Part shown: in pieces, positions 19,096-28,042 of the stretch
Layout: every line of letters starts with the position of its first letter
How positions within the stretch are numbered: the stretch's first letter is position 1
Program-made: the position numbers and the translations under genes
From: Terriglobia bacterium
GTDB taxonomy: Bacteria; Acidobacteriota; Terriglobia; Bryobacterales; Bryobacteraceae
Reading direction: 5' to 3'
Length of the DNA: 59,591 nt
NCBI GenBank assembly: GCA_020073265.1
Contig: JAIQFN010000037.1
Location: 1 to 59,591 of the forward strand
Notes under the pieces: generated by a model
Databases searched by the model: none
Told to the model about the DNA's origin: nothing
What the model saw: the letters and a program-made list of their open reading frames with translations, nothing else

Positions 19096-19259
19096 ACCAA
19101 TCGGCGATTTCCAAACTCGAACGGCGCACCGACATGTACGTAAGTACGCTGGGACGATTCATAGAAGCGATGGGCGGAAGGCTGGAAATCCGAGCAGTAT
19201 TTCCGGCCGGATGCGTGCGTATCGCACAGTTTGAAAAACTGGCAGCCAAGGCCAGGTAG
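19093..19259 (+). pseudogene. XRE-family (HigA-like) antitoxin, C-terminal relic
   Basis: The plus-strand frame encodes DQSAISKLERRTDMYVSTLG, followed by RFIEAMGGRLEIRAVFPAG and a stop at 19257-19259. This is the second half of the helix-turn-helix and the dimerisation tail of antitoxins of the type 'LxQsxvSKLERRTDMYxSTLRRFIEAMGG'. The first half of the DNA-binding domain and the start codon are missing; the open frame before it belongs to the opposite-strand relic. No toxin gene is adjacent. Confidence 0.65.
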
Positions 19260-19283
19260 ACGAAGCGGAAGGATCTACAGCAT

Positions 19284-21527
19284 CTAACGAATCACTACTT
19301 TGGCCAAGCCGGCGTTGTTGGCGGTGTCGTAGGCGCGGACCACCAGGAGGTGCTCGCCGGGTCTGACTCCACCGATGGCGATGTGGTACTGCTCGCGCGG
19401 GGCGTCGGTCACGCCGTCGACGGTTTCCACCGGAGTCCAGGGGCCGGCGTCGAGCGAGTATTCGCAGCGGCGCAGCGGCGAAGTCTGGTCCATCACATCG
19501 GCATCCACTTCGACGCGCTCTCCGGTGCGGCGCGGGGCGCTCAACGCGACCACCGGCGGCGTGTTGTCGATCAGGACCGGCGCGCTGACCAGTTCGTCCT
19601 GGCGCGCGGCATCGGTGGCGTTGGACGGGCGGTCGGATGCCACCACGCGAAAGTAGTAGCGGCCATCGGCCAGAACGTCGCCATCCAGCAGCAATGAATT
19701 CTCGGGCATGTTGGACTTCAGCAGCTTCCATTCGGTCTCATCTTCGCCGCGGAAGTACAGCGCGTAGACCAGCCGGTCGCTGTCGGGATCGTCGGCCTGC
19801 CAGGTGACCTGGATCTGCGAGCCGGCGCCGTGCGACAGCGTCTGAGTGGGAGTACCGGCGGCAGCGGAAGCATCGCCGGTGTCGGTGACGGTGATGCTGT
19901 AGGCCGCGGCGCTCGAGGAGTTGGTACCGGACGTCTTTTGCGAGGATGCGCCGCCCGCCTGCGAGGTGACGTTGATGCTGCGGACCACGGGCGGATTGTT
20001 TTGCGGCAAATAGAAGATGCGGACGCTCTCGGCCGTTGCGCCGGGCCCATTCAGCTCGGCGCGCCATTGTATGTAACGCGCGTTGGGACTGCCGATGATG
20101 GAATTCTGCGGATCGGTGAGCGGCGCGGACCAGTCGCTCCAGGTCTTGTCGGGCCGCGCGGAATTTCCCGAGCGCGTAGCGAAGCTCGCTTGCCCGGTGC
20201 TCCGCCAAGTGAGGCGGCCCCAGCGCGCCACGGTGCCGGAATCGTGCACCGGCGATTCATATGTTCCGTTCCCGCCTTCCGAACCGGCCAGGCGGAGAAG
20301 CTTGCCCATGTCGCCGGTGGCGGCCACCAGTCCCGAGGAATCGCGCAACAACCGCGTGGCCTCGCCTTCGTTGGTCTCGACCAGCAGCGTCGCTTTGCGA
20401 TCGGAAGCCAGCCGGTACACGCGGCCCTGAGCATCGGTGGCGAAAACGACCGAGCCGTTCGGCTCTACCAGCATGCTGTAGACGTTCTCTTCCTTCGAAC
20501 TCCACAGCGTCTCCACGGTCGAGTCCGGATTGATTTTGTAGACGGCGGATTTTTCGACGCCCGGTATTTCGGTGAGCGGACCGGCGGCGGCCGCTTGCTG
20601 GGCTGGCTGCGAGGCTGCCTTGGACGTGTCGGCTTTCGGCTTGATGTCCGGCGCGGCTTGCGCATTGGTTTCGGAGGAATCGGAAACCGTGACGGTGGTG
20701 GCGGGAGCCGTGACGGTGATGCTCATGGGCGCCGAAAGCGCCGGCATCAGCGGCCCCGAGCGATTGGCTACCGAGCCGCCTAGCGCGGCCGCATACACGG
20801 TTCCGTCAGGCTGTGGCACGATGGCGCGAATCTCCGGAAGACTGGCGTCATATAAAACGAACGCCTTGTCCTTGGCGCTGATGCGATACAGGATGCCATT
20901 GGGCTCGCTTCCGGCCAACAGGTTGCCCTTGGAATCGAAGGCCAGCGCGGTGACGTGCGACTGCCCGCTCTCGTAGTACAGTTCGGATTTTCCAGACTTG
21001 TCGACGCGGTAAACGTTGCCTGGATCGCCCGTTCCGACAAACAGGCTTCCATCGGATGCGAAAGCGAGCGCCCAGATGTACTTGGCCTTGGGCGCGAAAA
21101 ATTCCGACGCCTTTCCGCTGACGATGCGATAGACCTTGCCGTCCGGAGAACTGGCGGCGTAGAGCACGCCGCTTGAATCCACGGCGACCGCGAACACTTC
21201 GGGCTCGTCGGAAGTCCAGACCAACGTGTTCGCGCCGGTGGGGCTGACGTGATAGACGCGGCCGCGATGTCCGGTACCCGCGTAAATGGAGCCATCCGGC
21301 GCTTGCACCATGCTCCAGATGGCCGGCTGGCCGGAGGAGAACACGGTTTCGAGCTTGGGCGCAAGATGCAGTCTGCCGTCGCGGTCGAGCGAAATTCCGG
21401 TGAAGCGTCCCTTTAGAAAATCCTGGTAGGAATTCATCTCCCAGGTGGTGGTGGTGGCCGCGGAGAGCGACGCAAGGGCGACACCGCACAGTGCGAGCGC
21501 GCGCAGAAGGGACCGGGTGGCGTTCAT
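19284..21527 (-). CDS. secreted beta-propeller protein with C-terminal Ig/FN3-like region
   Basis: The 747-residue exported protein (signal peptide ends ...LASLSA) has an N-terminal propeller (residues ~50-260) of blades such as DGSIYAGTGHRGRVYHVS and DGSLFVGTGDPGNVYRVD, then a Ser/Thr/Ala-rich linker, and further blades near 330-400. Its last ~250 residues hold fibronectin-like and Ig-like strands (WQADDPDSDRLVYALYFRG; DNTPPVVALSAP). It is probably periplasmic or cell-surface and may bind a ligand; no catalytic motif is evident. Its start overlaps the stop of the S55 gene by four bases, so the two are co-translated. Confidence 0.75.
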   Translation of the reverse strand: MNATRSLLRALALCGVALASLSAATTTTWEMNSYQDFLKGRFTGISLDRDGRLHLAPKLETVFSSGQPAIWSMVQAPDGSIYAGTGHRGRVYHVSPTGANTLVWTSDEPEVFAVAVDSSGVLYAASSPDGKVYRIVSGKASEFFAPKAKYIWALAFASDGSLFVGTGDPGNVYRVDKSGKSELYYESGQSHVTALAFDSKGNLLAGSEPNGILYRISAKDKAFVLYDASLPEIRAIVPQPDGTVYAAALGGSVANRSGPLMPALSAPMSITVTAPATTVTVSDSSETNAQAAPDIKPKADTSKAASQPAQQAAAAGPLTEIPGVEKSAVYKINPDSTVETLWSSKEENVYSMLVEPNGSVVFATDAQGRVYRLASDRKATLLVETNEGEATRLLRDSSGLVAATGDMGKLLRLAGSEGGNGTYESPVHDSGTVARWGRLTWRSTGQASFATRSGNSARPDKTWSDWSAPLTDPQNSIIGSPNARYIQWRAELNGPGATAESVRIFYLPQNNPPVVRSINVTSQAGGASSQKTSGTNSSSAAAYSITVTDTGDASAAAGTPTQTLSHGAGSQIQVTWQADDPDSDRLVYALYFRGEDETEWKLLKSNMPENSLLLDGDVLADGRYYFRVVASDRPSNATDAARQDELVSAPVLIDNTPPVVALSAPRRTGERVEVDADVMDQTSPLRRCEYSLDAGPWTPVETVDGVTDAPREQYHIAIGGVRPGEHLLVVRAYDTANNAGLAKVVIR

Positions 21528-23290
21528 TCCTTCACTTCCACCTGAACGTTTTTCGATCCGTTGACCACGACGTCGCCGGTCTGGATCTCGAGTTCATCGA
21601 TCTTGGAGCCGCGCGGGTACACATATCCCTGCGCCGCCTGAGCGCGCGAGAGAATCAGGCCGACCGAGGGCGGAGGATCGGGCAGGTCGCTGCCTTGCAC
21701 CTGGAAGGCGGGATCGGTGCGCCAGACGCGCACGTAGGCGTTGGTGTTCGCACGCAGGTTGTTCAGAAACGAGACGAGCTGCGTGGGCGACTTGGGGACG
21801 CTGGACGCCAGTTGCTGGTAGTCCAGCAGGTTCGAATAATTGCCGTCGGCCACGGTGAAGTTGAGCGTGCCGGCCGGTGCGCCGATGGGGACGGTGTAGC
21901 GGACGTTCTTCTGCATCTCGACGCCGTTCTCGCCGGTGAACGTGACGGTGAGTTCGAGCGGGTCGCCCGGATGAACCTCTTTGCGGGAAGCCGTCAACTG
22001 GTCGATCTGCAGGGCGCGCTTGCGCTCGGAAGCCTCGATCACCAGGTTGACGTCCTTGATCTTGAGCGCGTCGAAGCCGGCGCCCATCACGTAGGACAGC
22101 GGTGAGGCCACGCCGAGCGAAGCCTGCGCGGGCACGTTGAAATCGCCCGAGTAGGTGTTGTCGAGCCTGAGCGGCTGCACGCCGCGCTGGAACTCGACCG
22201 CGCCGCGAATCGAGTAGCTGCCCAGTCCGAGCGTGCGCTCGGTGGCGTCCAGCGCCGAGTACACCGCCATCTGGATGATGAACGGCGACAGCACGCGATC
22301 CTGGACCATCTGCATGTGGTAAGAAAGCGGCGAGCGGCGGCCGTCTTTCAGCGTGATGGCGAGCGGCACGGTGTCGGCCTTGCGACCCAATTCGCCGTAG
22401 ATGCTGGTGCTGCGGTCCTCGGTGATGGTGCCCATCCATTCGAGCGGGGAAGAGATTTTGAAGGACGATGCCAGGTTGGGGAGCAGCGTGAGCACTTGGG
22501 CCCGCGCAAACGGCAGCTCGGTGTTTCCCACCGACATGAAGCGGTGGCCGAAGGCGTAGACGCGTTTTCCGTCCACGTGGGTGACAGTGCCCTCGGCGCC
22601 GATAGAGTAGTCGCCCGAGAGCAGATCCACCGAGATCATGTCGCCGGGGCGCAGCTGCGCGGGGTTGCCGAGCTTCGGAGACTGCGGGCTGCCGCTCGAA
22701 ACGCCCTGGCGCGGTTCCAGGCCGAGCTTCTTGAGTTGGGGAGCGAAATGCTCGAGCGTTGCGGAGGTGAATCCGCTGAAGGAGACGGGCGTGGCGATTT
22801 CGATCAGACTGGAGGAGGCGGACTCGAGGCTGGCGGCGACGGGAGCGAGCGGGACTTCTGGTCTTGACAGGGCGGCACGGGACGATCGATTCTCGGGCGC
22901 GGGTTTGCTCGCAGGCTCGGCGCCGACCGCCAGCATCTCCTCGATGGGCCGGATGCCCGCGATCGGTTCCTTAGCGAAGTTGAACGCCAGCGCGACGGCG
23001 CCCACCAGGCGCCCGTTGATATAAACCGGGCTGCCGCTCATGCCTTGCATGACGCCGGTTTTTTCGAGCGGGCCGCCGGATAATCTCGCCAGGATTACCG
23101 ATTGCTTGGGGCCGACATTTTCCAGCACACCCAGAATTTCCACCTGGAACTCGGCGATGGTGTTTCCGGAAAACACGGTCTTGCCGATGCCGCGCTGGCC
23201 GGCGCGGATTTCGCGCAAGGGAAAAATCGCGGTCTGCGAATAGAGACCCGATGCTACAATCAGGAAGACGACGAAGCGCAAAACGCCCAC
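21524..23290 (-). CDS. secreted SpoIVB-type (S55) peptidase-domain protein
   Basis: The 588-residue protein starts at GTG 23290 with a signal peptide (GVLRFVVFLIVASGLYSQ). The S55 serine peptidase signature is in the first third: GQRGIGKTVFSG near residue 32 and GMSGSPVYINGRLVGAV (about 83-99), in which the serine of SGSP is the expected nucleophile. SpoIVB cleaves membrane complexes in sporulation; non-sporulating Acidobacteria have relatives with unknown targets. The last 300 residues are beta-rich. The ATGA overlap with the downstream propeller gene suggests joint function. Divergent from the exosortase gene, with 74 bases between. Confidence 0.82.
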   Translation of the reverse strand: MGVLRFVVFLIVASGLYSQTAIFPLREIRAGQRGIGKTVFSGNTIAEFQVEILGVLENVGPKQSVILARLSGGPLEKTGVMQGMSGSPVYINGRLVGAVALAFNFAKEPIAGIRPIEEMLAVGAEPASKPAPENRSSRAALSRPEVPLAPVAASLESASSSLIEIATPVSFSGFTSATLEHFAPQLKKLGLEPRQGVSSGSPQSPKLGNPAQLRPGDMISVDLLSGDYSIGAEGTVTHVDGKRVYAFGHRFMSVGNTELPFARAQVLTLLPNLASSFKISSPLEWMGTITEDRSTSIYGELGRKADTVPLAITLKDGRRSPLSYHMQMVQDRVLSPFIIQMAVYSALDATERTLGLGSYSIRGAVEFQRGVQPLRLDNTYSGDFNVPAQASLGVASPLSYVMGAGFDALKIKDVNLVIEASERKRALQIDQLTASRKEVHPGDPLELTVTFTGENGVEMQKNVRYTVPIGAPAGTLNFTVADGNYSNLLDYQQLASSVPKSPTQLVSFLNNLRANTNAYVRVWRTDPAFQVQGSDLPDPPPSVGLILSRAQAAQGYVYPRGSKIDELEIQTGDVVVNGSKNVQVEVKE

Positions 23291-23364
23291 AACTCTATTT
23301 TAGTCCCGCCGGGTGCTTGCCATCGGACCTGGCGCCGCTGAGCGTTGCCTCACCCCGCAAATCG

Positions 23365-24240
23365 ATGGCAACCTTCACTAATCACGTTTCAACCCAAGAC
23401 ACGGCGGCAACTCGACAGGGGCCGCTGCCCTGGGCCATGTTGGCCTGGTTCGGCGGTCTGTTGATGGCCTGTTACGCGCCGCTGCTTTATGGATTGGTTC
23501 GGCAATGGGCCACTGGTGAGGACATGGGGCATGGGTTCTTCGTGCCGCTGGTGGCCGGTTTTATTGCCTGGCGCCGGCGGGGGGAGCTTGGAGCGGTTCA
23601 AGCGGCGCCGAATTATTGGGGGCTCGTGGTGGTCGTCTGCGGCACCGTGCAGATGGTGTTGGGTACGCTGGCCGCGCAGGTCTTTCTGGCGCGAACCGCG
23701 TTTCTGATGTCGCTGGTGGGGGCGGTATGGTTCCTGGGCGGCACGCGCGTTCTGAAGATTCTGGCGTTTCCTCTTTTTCTTTTGATGTTCATGTTTCCGA
23801 TTCCGGCCATCGTTTACGCTCAGATCACGCTGCCGCTGCAGCTCTTCGCCTCGAGTGTCGCCGAGACGGTGTTGAACCTTTTCGGGATTCCCGTGCTGCG
23901 CGATGGCAACGTGCTGGAGCTCGCGAATCAGCGCATCTCGGTGGTGGAGGCTTGCAGCGGGATGCGGTCGCTCATCTCGCTTGCGTTCTTGGCTCTGGTT
24001 TATGCGTACTTCTTCGATCGGAAGACGTGGATGCGATGGCTGCTGCTGGCGGCGACCGTTCCCATCGCCATCGCTGCCAATGCCGCGCGCGTGACCTTGA
24101 TGGGGTTGATTGGGGAGTATCGGGCGGATCTTGCGCAGGGGTTCTTGCATCTGGCTGAGGGTTGGGTGCTGTTCCTGGTTGCGCTGGGGATGGTGGTTGT
24201 TTTTCATCGGTTGGTGAATCGTGCGTTCACACGAGTATGA
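23365..24240 (+). CDS. exosortase
   Basis: The 291-residue integral membrane protein has about eight hydrophobic segments and the exosortase catalytic triad in order: Cys197 in VEACSGMRS, Arg242 in NAARV and His262 in GFLHLAEGW. Exosortases cut PEP-CTERM-type sorting tags and hand proteins to the surface, usually alongside exopolysaccharide genes. I start at ATG 23365 (MATFTNHVSTQ) because the open frame before it lacks a good start. EpsI follows with a 20-base overlap. I found no PEP-CTERM-bearing gene in this window, so the target is elsewhere. Confidence 0.92.
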   Translation: MATFTNHVSTQDTAATRQGPLPWAMLAWFGGLLMACYAPLLYGLVRQWATGEDMGHGFFVPLVAGFIAWRRRGELGAVQAAPNYWGLVVVVCGTVQMVLGTLAAQVFLARTAFLMSLVGAVWFLGGTRVLKILAFPLFLLMFMFPIPAIVYAQITLPLQLFASSVAETVLNLFGIPVLRDGNVLELANQRISVVEACSGMRSLISLAFLALVYAYFFDRKTWMRWLLLAATVPIAIAANAARVTLMGLIGEYRADLAQGFLHLAEGWVLFLVALGMVVVFHRLVNRAFTRV

Positions 24241-24895
24241 ACGCGGCACGCAGGAGTGCGTGCGCCACCGGGTTGTCCTGAGCGTTGTGCTGGTGGCGCA
24301 GGCGGTCGCGTTTTATGGGTTGTCGCGGGCGGAGTCTGTGCCCTGGTCGAAGCCGCTGGGTGGATTTCCGGCGGAGGTTGGGGCTTGGCGGATGGTTCGA
24401 GAAGGTGCGATGGAGCAGGAGTTGAAGGACGCTCTTCGAGCCGATGATTACCTGACGCGCGATTATGCCGAGCCGCCGTCCGGGATCGCGAACCTCTTTG
24501 TCGCGTTCTTCAAATCGCAGCGGGCCGGGCAGACGCCGCATTCACCCAAGAACTGCCTGCCGGGGTCGGGCTGGGTGTGGACGGTTTCCGACACCATTCC
24601 CATCGCCATTTCGGGCCGCGGCGCGCCGATTGTAGTGAATCGCTACGTCGTGTCCAAGGGAGAGGCCCGGGCTGTGGTCCTGTATTGGTACCAGTCGCGC
24701 GATCGCGTGGTGGCGAGCGAGTACAAAGCGGCGGCGTTTGTCGCCTGGGACGCGCTGCGATACAACCGGACCGATACGGCGCTGGTGAGGATCGTGGCGC
24801 CGATCGGCCAGGGCGGCGAGACGGTCGCCACGGCAGCGGGCGTTCAGTTCATCCAAACGATCTTCCTGCAGCTCCGCCAATTCTTCCCCGCGTAA
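24221..24895 (+). CDS. epsI: EpsI-family exosortase-associated protein
   Basis: The 224-residue protein has a short N-terminal hydrophobic anchor (RVVLSVVLVAQAVAFYGLSR) and the EpsI signature SPKNCLPGSGW near residue 108, with the later YWYQSRDRVVASEY block typical of the family. EpsI proteins act with exosortases in exopolysaccharide or surface-protein systems by an unknown mechanism. The start is GTG 24221 inside the exosortase gene; the ATG at 24237 is out of frame and does not give a gene. Ten bases separate it from the next gene. Confidence 0.85.
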   Translation: MRSHEYERGTQECVRHRVVLSVVLVAQAVAFYGLSRAESVPWSKPLGGFPAEVGAWRMVREGAMEQELKDALRADDYLTRDYAEPPSGIANLFVAFFKSQRAGQTPHSPKNCLPGSGWVWTVSDTIPIAISGRGAPIVVNRYVVSKGEARAVVLYWYQSRDRVVASEYKAAAFVAWDALRYNRTDTALVRIVAPIGQGGETVATAAGVQFIQTIFLQLRQFFPA

Positions 24896-24904
24896 GATGA
24901 AGAA

Positions 24905-26152
24905 GTGATCTTTGACGTCATCGTCATCGGTGGCGGGCCCGCCGGCGCAACCGCGGCCAAAGCGCTGGGCGAGGCCGGCGTCTCCGCGCTGCTGCTCGAC
25001 AAGAGCGCGTTCCCAAGAGACAAACCGTGCGGCGGCGGGATCAGCGCTCGCGTGGTCAAGCGTTTTCCGTATCTCGAGAGCGCGCTCGCCGGCATTCCAA
25101 CCAAGTGGCTGTCCAAGGTGTACTTCGAATCGCCCGGCGGGGCGGCAGTCGACTATGAATCCAGCCAGCCGTTGTATCTAATGATCCGGCGGTGCGAGTT
25201 CGATCACCTGCTGTTCTCGCTGGTGCAAGGGCGGGTGGAATGTCGAACCGGCGCGCTGGTGCGCAAGATCGCATTTCAAGCTGACTGTGCGGTGGTGACG
25301 GCGGAGATCGACGGAGAGCAACAGGAGTATCGCGGGCGCATCATCCTGGGTTGCGATGGAGCCAACAGCGTGGTGGCGCGCGCGGCCGGATTGCGGACTG
25401 GCGGCGTTCAGGATGAATACGCGATCGACATGATGGAGGAAACGCCTTACCAGGAGCTGAACATCGCGGACCGCGACCGCATGTACATCTATTACAGGAT
25501 TCGCGGCCAGTACGGCTACGGCTATATTTTTCCCAAGGCGAATCATCTCAACCTGGGCGTGGGCTTCAAGCTGGACTATTATCTTTCCGAGTTGCGCGGG
25601 CGGCAGTATTCGTATCACCGCGCGTTCGTCGACGAGCAGACTTCGAGGCGGCTGCTCGCCGGTGAATCCAATCGCGCGAACTTTCGTGCATTCCCCCTGC
25701 CGATCTCTGGGCCCCTCGGGCGCACCTACTCGGATCGGGCGCTGGTGGCGGGCGACGCCGGCGGATTCGTGAACGCGTTCACGGCCGAGGGCATTTACTA
25801 CGCCATGGTGAGCGGAGATCACGCCGCGCGGGCCGCTATCCAGGCCGTTCGGTCAGGCCAGTTCGACGCAACGCAGCTGCAAGCCTACGAGCACTCGTGG
25901 AAGCGCGAGATCGGAGAGGAGCTGGTGAAAAGCGTCGACATTCAGCGGCGGCTGCTGGCCGATCCGAGCCGCGTCGACCGCGTGGTTCGCGCCGCCAGCC
26001 GCAACCCGGCGCTCGCGGATTTGCTGGCGCGGTATGCCACCGGGGCGCTGTCGCACCGCGAGTTCAAGCGGTCGCTCTTTCTGCGCGCACTGCCGTTGTA
26101 TCTGCGAGAGAAGGCCAGCCGCCTGGCTACCGCGCGCCGCGCCCCGGCGTGA
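24905..26152 (+). CDS. geranylgeranyl-reductase-family FAD-dependent oxidoreductase
   Basis: The 415-residue flavoprotein begins VIVIGGGPAGATAAKALGEA (FAD ADP-binding loop), has the family's PCGGGISARVV near residue 40 and a second FAD contact ALVAGDAGGFVNAFTAEGI (about 279-297). Relatives reduce the isoprenoid chains of chlorophyll, archaeal lipids or menaquinones, or hydroxylate small molecules. GTG 24905 is the start. It sits in one run with exosortase and epsI and could modify a polyprenyl carrier, but this is inference. The 3' end overlaps the convergent aldolase by 26 bases. Confidence 0.85.
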   Translation: MIFDVIVIGGGPAGATAAKALGEAGVSALLLDKSAFPRDKPCGGGISARVVKRFPYLESALAGIPTKWLSKVYFESPGGAAVDYESSQPLYLMIRRCEFDHLLFSLVQGRVECRTGALVRKIAFQADCAVVTAEIDGEQQEYRGRIILGCDGANSVVARAAGLRTGGVQDEYAIDMMEETPYQELNIADRDRMYIYYRIRGQYGYGYIFPKANHLNLGVGFKLDYYLSELRGRQYSYHRAFVDEQTSRRLLAGESNRANFRAFPLPISGPLGRTYSDRALVAGDAGGFVNAFTAEGIYYAMVSGDHAARAAIQAVRSGQFDATQLQAYEHSWKREIGEELVKSVDIQRRLLADPSRVDRVVRAASRNPALADLLARYATGALSHREFKRSLFLRALPLYLREKASRLATARRAPA

Positions 26153-26936
26153 TTCCCAGATTCACCTGCGCGCCGGACCGGATGAGCTGCGTCTCGCCGG
26201 GACCCTGGAAAAAGGTGAAGCCCGCGCGATCCTTCCACATCTGCGGGCCGCCCAGCTTGATGCCGTGCGCCAGCGTGACGTCGTGGATGCGCTTCACCAT
26301 GGCCTCGTACTCCGGATCGCCGATCTTGTGCCCGGAGAAGTTGCCCAGATCGGTGCTGGCGGCGAAGATGACGTCGATGCCGGGAACCGACGCGATCTTC
26401 TCGGCGTTGTCCACGCCGATGGGTGTTTCAATCATGATCACCACCACCATGTTGTCGTTGATGGTCTGGCGGTAATCGTTGCCATACAGCGCGCCGTATT
26501 GGCCGGAACCCATGCTGCGGCGGCCCTGGGGCGGATACTTCGACCATCGCACCGCGGCTTCGGCTTTCTCCACCGTGTCGACGGTCGGCACGATGATGCC
26601 GAGCGCGCCGATGTCGGTGGCCTTCTGGATGTCGCTCTCGGTGGCGTCGGGCACGCGGATGAACGGCATGGCGGATGCGCCGCGACAGGCCCAGATCATC
26701 TTGGCGACGTCGCCGTAGGTGAGCGGGCTGTGCTGCATCTCGATCCAGGTGAAATCGTAGCCGGAGTTCGCCATGGCGCAGTACATGTTGGGGTCGGGCG
26801 AGTAGACGGTGGCGCCGACGAGCTGGTGGCCGGCGGCGAGCTTCTGCTTGGCGGTGTTGTAGATTTTCGGGGACGATTGCGCGAGGCACGCGCAACAGCC
26901 GGCGACGAGCGTTGTCAGAAGAATGGTGTTGCGCAT
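26127..26936 (-). CDS. exported HpcH/HpaI-type aldolase-family protein
   Basis: The 269-residue product has a Sec signal peptide (MRNTILLTTLVAGCCACLAQ, possible lipoprotein Cys at 14-17) and then the HpcH/HpaI (pyruvate aldolase) barrel: a DFTWIEMQHSP segment, FIRVPDATESDIQKA, the metal-ligand MIETPIGVDNAEKI and the ending GIDVIFAASTDL. Family members cleave 2-keto-3-deoxy acids using a divalent metal. An exported copy is unusual. It lies one base after the stop of the DapA-like gene at 26938, so both are one operon. The call is firm on fold, open on substrate. Confidence 0.85.
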   Translation of the reverse strand: MRNTILLTTLVAGCCACLAQSSPKIYNTAKQKLAAGHQLVGATVYSPDPNMYCAMANSGYDFTWIEMQHSPLTYGDVAKMIWACRGASAMPFIRVPDATESDIQKATDIGALGIIVPTVDTVEKAEAAVRWSKYPPQGRRSMGSGQYGALYGNDYRQTINDNMVVVIMIETPIGVDNAEKIASVPGIDVIFAASTDLGNFSGHKIGDPEYEAMVKRIHDVTLAHGIKLGGPQMWKDRAGFTFFQGPGETQLIRSGAQVNLGITPGRGAR

Positions 26937-26937
26937 G

Positions 26938-27942
26938 TTACACCTTGAACCAGCGCTTGCAGTAATCGACGGTGCGGCGAATGGCTTGCTTAGCGTCGTC
27001 GTCGAAGACCGTCGTAGCCGTCTGATCGCGACGGCACTTGGTATTGCGGAACACGCCCCGCAGCTCCAGAATGTATTTCTGGCCCGGCACGCCGTAGGCC
27101 TGAGCGTCCGAGATGAGCAGCAGCGTCTTGCTGAACATATCCATGGCTTGGTCGTGCTTTCCGGCGGTCCAGGCCTTCCAGGCGGCGACGTACAGATCGA
27201 CAAATCCGGCGGCGGGCATGTTGCCCACGGCGCCGCGCGCCAGGTCGTCCAAGAAGGTGGGGCCGTGCTTGCCGGTGAAGACGCCGTCGAGGATCTGGCC
27301 GCGCTTGGCGTACTCGGTCAGACGGGGCAGCGTGACGCCCGCTTCGTCCTTGGCGTAGCGCAGCGTGGGGATCTTGTTGGCCATGCGGAGTACGAGATCG
27401 ACGCTCATCTGGCCGACGGTCTGAACGATCAGCGGCCGGCTGCAGGCTTCGCCGATGGCGGAATAGTATTCCATCTGCTTGGAGTCGTCGCGGCCCTGGT
27501 CGAGCGGAATCGCGATGATGGCGTCGGGCGCAAGCTTGTCGGCGTGGCGTGCGTACTTCACCGCGGTGTCCGTGTCGTTGGCTTGCACGCCGATCACGAC
27601 GGCCGGGCGCGTGGCGGCATCGAGTGCGTTGTGCGCGCGCATGATGGTCTCGGCTCCCGCCAGCCGTTCGTCGAAGGTCAACTGCGGCCATTCGCTGGCC
27701 ATCTGCGGCCAGGTCATGCCCTGCGCGCCGGCGCGATCGAGAAATTGCACCTCGTGCGCCAGCGTTTCCGTGTCGACTGCGCCGGACTCGGTGAACGGGG
27801 TCTGCATGATGGGGAAGATCCCCTGGAGCTTCTGCTTGGGCGCGCCGAAGGCGGGGCGAAGGAACATGGCGGAGCCCGTCGCGGCGGTCGCGGCGGCGAG
27901 AAAATCGCGCCGGGAAGTGAGGCTCAGTACGTTGTTGGCCAT
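26938..27942 (-). CDS. exported dihydrodipicolinate-synthase-family (DapA-like) protein
   Basis: The 334-residue protein starts with a twin-arginine-like signal (LTSRRDFLAAATAATGSAMF), then the DapA-type TIM barrel beginning GIFPIMQTPFTESGAVDTE. The Schiff-base lysine is likely in TLRYAKDEAG. The tyrosine of the usual catalytic triad in the PYY segment is replaced here by PLDQG. DapA relatives also include sialic acid lyase and keto-acid aldolases, so the substrate is not known. AAGGAG is 12 bases upstream of ATG 27942. It is divergent from the YncE/phosphoesterase gene with 100 bases between the starts. Confidence 0.83.
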   Translation of the reverse strand: MANNVLSLTSRRDFLAAATAATGSAMFLRPAFGAPKQKLQGIFPIMQTPFTESGAVDTETLAHEVQFLDRAGAQGMTWPQMASEWPQLTFDERLAGAETIMRAHNALDAATRPAVVIGVQANDTDTAVKYARHADKLAPDAIIAIPLDQGRDDSKQMEYYSAIGEACSRPLIVQTVGQMSVDLVLRMANKIPTLRYAKDEAGVTLPRLTEYAKRGQILDGVFTGKHGPTFLDDLARGAVGNMPAAGFVDLYVAAWKAWTAGKHDQAMDMFSKTLLLISDAQAYGVPGQKYILELRGVFRNTKCRRDQTATTVFDDDAKQAIRRTVDYCKRWFKV

Positions 27943-28042
27943 GGCGAGATTGTACTCCTTTTCGGATGCATTGGCAGCCGCGGTTAACCGGATTGAAACA
28001 TTCCCGTGATACCAGCGCCATGCGGCGGAAGTATGCTGAGCC

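Noticed and set aside
24237-24300. ATG at 24237 as the start of epsI
   Set aside because: It is out of frame with the EpsI signature; the GTG at 24221 keeps the frame.
23365-26152. PEP-CTERM sorting tails on nearby proteins
   Set aside because: The C-termini of all listed secreted proteins were read and none has the Pro-Glu-Pro plus hydrophobic plus Arg ending.
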